A DNA stretch of 8,410 nucleotides from JAVBQU01 sp031548675 (lineage in GTDB: Bacteria; Bacteroidota; Bacteroidia; Bacteroidales; P3), in the NCBI GenBank assembly GCA_031548675.1, contig JAVBQU010000092.1, positions 1 through 8,410 on the forward strand, read 5' to 3'. The notes below the pieces were generated by a model that made no database searches, was not told the origin of the DNA, and saw nothing but the letters and a program-made list of their open reading frames with translations. This document shows positions 4,892 through 8,410 of the stretch, in pieces; position 1 is the stretch's first letter; every line of letters starts with the position of its first letter. A program made the position numbers and the translations under genes.

Positions 4892-5803
4892 ATGAAAACA
4901 AAACGAACCCTCCGATTTTTAGGATTCTTTACCCTCCTTGCCCTTTTTGCCGCTTGCGGGCCGGATGACAAAGACCCGATTGAGCCTAAACCCAAGCCTG
5001 CTCCGGAACGGATTAAGGACAGCACCTTTGAAAACCGCACCTGGCAGTTTATGGGCTATGGCGATACCGATAGCATACACTTAAATTTGCCGGACGATGC
5101 CGCCCAACATACATTAATTTTGAAGGATTCCATTTTAGGGGGAACCATTTCAAACGGAAATTATACGGCAAAGTACAAGCTCTATGCTGATAAAACGCTA
5201 AGTATCGAATCCCTATCTACCGAAATGGATAGGAACAGTTACATTATTGCATTAAAAGCCCTGAAACAAGCACGCAAATACGAGGTAAGCAACGAGGCTT
5301 TGAAAATCTTTTACTCCGATAAGCAGTATCTGCTCTTTGTGGAAAAGAACGGAGAATACCCGAAAAACCTTAGTTCTCAGTTGGTCTATATCTATCCTTT
5401 TGAACTAAAAGCAGGCAGACAGGTAATTATTAACTCCCAAGCAGAACTTGAGCAGTATATGAATGCCCAACCTGCACCGGAGGATTTCCCTCTTGCGGGA
5501 CATTGGCCCTATACGGAATGTATGTACCCTGATTATAATTTATTAGATATAGATAAGCAAACTATTGATTTCTCTTTATATTCAATAGTAATAGGAAGTC
5601 TTATAAGTGTTACAGATGTTATGCATACAGAACAAAATTTTACCAGAGTAGGAATAAATACATATTTGTATAATATAAAATTATTTCAGAAGTACAATCT
5701 TGAACATAAAATTAACTACGGAATATTAGTCCCTAAAATTCCAAGTAATGCCACAATTATTCACAATATTAAACTGGTCAATGAAAACGATTGGCATTGG
5801 TAA
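4892..5803 (+). CDS. Surface lipoprotein with META/HslJ-like domain
   Basis: A 303-residue exported lipoprotein. Residues 1-21 form a signal peptide with basic KTKR, a hydrophobic core and a lipobox-like LFAAC; Cys22 would be lipidated. The next residues (GPDDKDP) are acidic and a Pro/Lys linker (IEPKPKPAPE) follows. An acidic stretch right after the cysteine is the known export signal for surface lipoproteins in Bacteroidetes. Residues about 46-155 resemble a META/HslJ domain: W51 with GYGDTDSIHLNLP, a TLILKDSILGGTISNGNYTAKY core, then KTLSIESLSTEM and a final YLLFVE strand. Residues 170-303 form a second, unrecognised domain rich in beta strands. The next gene starts 32 bases later, so the two are probably co-transcribed. 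GC falls sharply from about 57% to 22% near base 5525, inside the second domain. The function is unknown; META-like proteins are generally envelope or stress proteins. Confidence 0.7.
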   Translation: MKTKRTLRFLGFFTLLALFAACGPDDKDPIEPKPKPAPERIKDSTFENRTWQFMGYGDTDSIHLNLPDDAAQHTLILKDSILGGTISNGNYTAKYKLYADKTLSIESLSTEMDRNSYIIALKALKQARKYEVSNEALKIFYSDKQYLLFVEKNGEYPKNLSSQLVYIYPFELKAGRQVIINSQAELEQYMNAQPAPEDFPLAGHWPYTECMYPDYNLLDIDKQTIDFSLYSIVIGSLISVTDVMHTEQNFTRVGINTYLYNIKLFQKYNLEHKINYGILVPKIPSNATIIHNIKLVNENDWHW

Positions 5804-5835
5804 TTCAATAATTTATTCATTTAAACTTATGCACT

Positions 5836-8410
5836 ATGAGAAAACAATTTACAATTTTTGCATTGCTATTCACATTCGGAATAGCAATAAACGGCTTTTG
5901 CCAAAGTAAGTATTACTACTATCAAGGAAAAAAGCAAGCCATAGAAATTAATACCCGGTATGCTTACTTTATCAGTAAAAAGAATATGGAAAATATTTCT
6001 TTTAAAGATGTGGTAAATGGAAAAACAAGCATTCAAAAAGCTTCTAAAAACAAGTATTGTCCCGAAGATTTTCATATTATGGAAATCGAATTTACGGAAA
6101 AATCGGAAGAAAAATATGCGGAAAGTCTATTGAAACTACAAAACAAATATCCTGATATTTTACCTGTGCCGTATTTTAAAAATAAAAATTCGCAGAAATT
6201 ACGGCTATCTCACATATTTTATGCAAAAGTGAAAGATGTAAAAGACAGCAGCCTGCTAGCTTCATTAGCTGCAAAGGAAGGTGCTGTGATATTGGCACGA
6301 AATCAATTTATGCCGCAATGGTTTATACTCTCCTACAAATATACAGCGAATTTTAATATGTTGGAAGCAATAAATAAATTGCAGGAAAGTAATTTTTTCG
6401 AGTATGTTGAACCCGAGCTGATCAATATGGATAGTTCAGAGATAAAGCAACCTGAATATTTTTCTTTAGATCAACCAAATACCAAAAAGAGTACTACTTC
6501 ATTTTGCACGGATGATCCTTCTTTTCCCGAACAATGGGGATTAGAAAACAGAGGGCAGAGTTCGCCTCCCTTTATTGCAGGAATTGATATCAAGGCTTGT
6601 AATGCATGGTCTTTGTCGAAAGGGAATAATGTGCGTGTTGCCTTATTAAGCGGCAGTTTCCCGAATTTCAATCATGCGGATTTTATTGGAAATATTCTCA
6701 ATGAGAGTTATAACACGCCAACAGCGACTTCGCCAAGTATCCATGTAGCTGCTGATCCTGTGGGCATGGGTGTGGCAGGCGTAATAGGTGCTTTACAAAA
6801 TAATATTGGTATTTCAGGCGTAGCTCCCCAATGTAAAATGATGCATGTAAACATATTAGACCCACTTGCATCTACTTATAGGGTAGTAAATTTAGCTGAT
6901 GGAATTAACTGGGCATGGAAAGTAGGTAGAGCAGACATCATACATTTACCTTACTGGGGATGGTATGGCAATATTGTACAGCCCTCAAGTTTAATAGATG
7001 ATGCTGTTGACAATGCTGCAACAAATGGTCGTTTGGGCAAAGGGGCTGTTTTAGTGTCCCCCCTGCCATATACAACAGACCCTTTTAATACGACTCTGAC
7101 ATCAATATTAGCCACAAACAGTTTATCAAAAGTCTTAGCAGTGGGTGGTATGAATCCGGATGGAACCAGATTGGAATCCTCTTATTATGGTCCCCATATA
7201 GACGTAGCAGCACCCGCTCAATTTATGCGTTCTTATTGTTATGAAAATTCTTCACTTGTCGTTGGTTATGGCAATTATACCGATTTTGCTGCAGCACATG
7301 TATCCGGTGTAGCCGCATTAATTTTGGCTGCCAATGGGAGCTTAAAACGCGAACAAGTTTACGATATTATCAAATCTACCTGCCAGAAAGTGGGCGGGTA
7401 TCCCTACGCCTACAAAGATTACAACGGAACCTGGCATCCCGAAATGGGCTATGGATTGATAAATGCAGGAATGGCTGTACAAAAAGCCAAAGAAGCTAAA
7501 GAGATATGCGATGCTACTTTTATTCAGGGTGCTCAAACAACAGCCACATCAACCTTATGGGATACCTACAGAACGCTTGATAAAACTTTTACCGTAAAAA
7601 ACGGACATACGCTTACCATTACCACAAGCATACATTGCAAACCCAAAGCCAAAATAGTAGTAGAAAAGGGCGGTAAATTGGTACTCAACGGCGGCATACT
7701 TACCACCTGCGACGGCGAAATGTGGCAGGGCATAGAGCTGCTGCCCTCCTACGACAGCTATCTCGCAGGCAGCCTCGATATGAGAAACGGGGCAAGGATA
7801 GAAAATGCCGAGATAGGGGTGCAAACCAAAATAGATTATATGTCCGCGTTTTTTACCTGCAAGACAGGACGCGTTACGGCAGAAAATGCTACCTTCCTCA
7901 ATTGCAAAAAAGCGGTGTATATCAACGCGTCCCGTATGGGCGGAACCACCGACAACTCGCTTACCTGTTATTTCAATAAATGTAATTTCGAACAATCCCC
8001 ATCGCGGTCTTTTACTATTCCGGACAACAGCATAGAGCATGTATTTGTAAAACTGATTTCAGCCAAAGACGTTACTTTTAGAGGCTGCAGCTTCAGAGAT
8101 AATAGTTCGGAGGAGCCTCACGATTATTATGGTATTATATCCGAATACTCCAAGTTAACGGTTACCGAATATTGTGATTTTTTGTCCAATCCTCCCCAAG
8201 CCACCTGCAACGGAGTACGTTCCGTATTCGAAGATTTAACCTGGAGCATCCATGTGCTGGACAATAACAATCCTTTAAATAATGTAACCATCGATAATTC
8301 CGATTTTTATGCATCCTATCGAAACGGTTTACCCGTTGTTTATTTGGGAGGCTGCAGCAATGCCCGCGTTACCTCCAATAAATTCCGCCAAACCCAAAAA
8401 GTATTGATAG
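5836..8410 (+). CDS. Secreted pseudo-subtilase with C-terminal beta-helix, 3' end missing
   Basis: Open from ATG at 5836 to the right edge (858 codons, no stop). Residues 1-23 are a signal peptide; NGFC is a poor lipobox, so signal peptidase I cleavage is likely. Residues about 75-200 resemble the prodomain of Bacteroidetes subtilases, ending FFEYVEPELI. The S8 domain spans about 225-550: it opens with DPSFPEQWGLENRGQ and keeps the NNIGISGVAP and AAAHVSGVAALILAAN landmarks. The catalytic positions are changed. Asp of the usual IDTG is Ser272 (LLSG), His of HGTxVAG is Val309 (VGMGVAG), Ser of GTSMAAP is Asp483 (YTDFAAA), and the oxyanion Asn appears to be Tyr412 or nearby. Proteolysis by the normal mechanism should be impossible. 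From about 560, repeated short strands (VVEKGGKLVLNGG, ARIENAEIGVQ, ATFLNCKKAVYI, VTFRGCSFRDN) indicate a right-handed parallel beta-helix, suggesting ligand or polysaccharide binding. A type IX secretion tail may lie past the edge. Confidence 0.8.
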   Translation, partial: MRKQFTIFALLFTFGIAINGFCQSKYYYYQGKKQAIEINTRYAYFISKKNMENISFKDVVNGKTSIQKASKNKYCPEDFHIMEIEFTEKSEEKYAESLLKLQNKYPDILPVPYFKNKNSQKLRLSHIFYAKVKDVKDSSLLASLAAKEGAVILARNQFMPQWFILSYKYTANFNMLEAINKLQESNFFEYVEPELINMDSSEIKQPEYFSLDQPNTKKSTTSFCTDDPSFPEQWGLENRGQSSPPFIAGIDIKACNAWSLSKGNNVRVALLSGSFPNFNHADFIGNILNESYNTPTATSPSIHVAADPVGMGVAGVIGALQNNIGISGVAPQCKMMHVNILDPLASTYRVVNLADGINWAWKVGRADIIHLPYWGWYGNIVQPSSLIDDAVDNAATNGRLGKGAVLVSPLPYTTDPFNTTLTSILATNSLSKVLAVGGMNPDGTRLESSYYGPHIDVAAPAQFMRSYCYENSSLVVGYGNYTDFAAAHVSGVAALILAANGSLKREQVYDIIKSTCQKVGGYPYAYKDYNGTWHPEMGYGLINAGMAVQKAKEAKEICDATFIQGAQTTATSTLWDTYRTLDKTFTVKNGHTLTITTSIHCKPKAKIVVEKGGKLVLNGGILTTCDGEMWQGIELLPSYDSYLAGSLDMRNGARIENAEIGVQTKIDYMSAFFTCKTGRVTAENATFLNCKKAVYINASRMGGTTDNSLTCYFNKCNFEQSPSRSFTIPDNSIEHVFVKLISAKDVTFRGCSFRDNSSEEPHDYYGIISEYSKLTVTEYCDFLSNPPQATCNGVRSVFEDLTWSIHVLDNNNPLNNVTIDNSDFYASYRNGLPVVYLGGCSNARVTSNKFRQTQKVLI

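Noticed and set aside
4881..4895. Four-codon leader ATG-ACA-AGA-CGA-TGA overlapping the lipoprotein start (ATGA)
   Set aside because: Too short to separate from chance; no attenuator-like structure accompanies it.
7555..8040. Minus-strand frame of 161 codons
   Set aside because: It is antisense to the beta-helix region of the pseudo-subtilase gene, where the plus frame has clear repeated strand motifs and continues unbroken.
5836..8410. Active S8 serine protease call for the large secreted protein
   Set aside because: The overall fold fits, but the Asp, His and Ser positions are Ser272, Val309 and Asp483, so an active-protease annotation would mislead.

Overview
The window looks like a piece of a Bacteroidetes genome, most likely Bacteroidales. 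Three things point there. Two minus-strand promoters match the Bacteroidetes consensus (TTTG, 19 bases, TAnnTTTG). One gene encodes an RteC-family regulator, a family known from Bacteroides conjugative transposons. The lipoprotein gene product has an acidic stretch directly after its lipidated cysteine, as in surface-exposed Bacteroidetes lipoproteins. Base composition is very uneven. Hand counts of 60-base blocks run from 15% to 58% GC, which suits a mosaic accessory region.

The left half (1-4249) is read entirely on the minus strand. In transcription order it holds: an RteC-like regulator (4249-3479); a 664-base non-coding stretch with four 21-base repeats centred on TGTACA and several palindromes; a two-gene operon of a putative ribbon-helix-helix/coiled-coil protein (2814-2170) and a very acidic 74-residue protein (2148-1924); a 112-residue protein of unknown function with its own strong promoter (1705-1367); and the first 334 codons of a GHKL-type ATPase (1004-1, running off the left edge). 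RteC and a putative DNA-binding protein next to an iteron-like array suggest the regulatory or maintenance part of an integrated element. No integrase, relaxase or replication gene lies in the window, so the element type is not established.

The stretch 4250-4891 separates minus from plus genes. Its left part is extremely AT-rich and carries a candidate rteC promoter with an overlapping inverted repeat. Its right part, from about 4540, jumps to roughly 50-57% GC and holds a perfect 13-bp GC-rich hairpin. This may mark an element boundary or a dispersed repeat.

The right half (4892-8410) is a plus-strand pair of exported proteins 32 bases apart. The first is a lipoprotein with a META/HslJ-like N-terminal half. 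The second is a large secreted protein with a subtilisin-like (S8) domain followed by a beta-helix-like region that runs off the right edge. In the subtilase domain all three catalytic residues, and apparently the oxyanion asparagine, are replaced, so it should be a pseudoprotease. This lipoprotein/pseudo-subtilase pair and the 21-base TGTACA array are the two most interesting things in the window.
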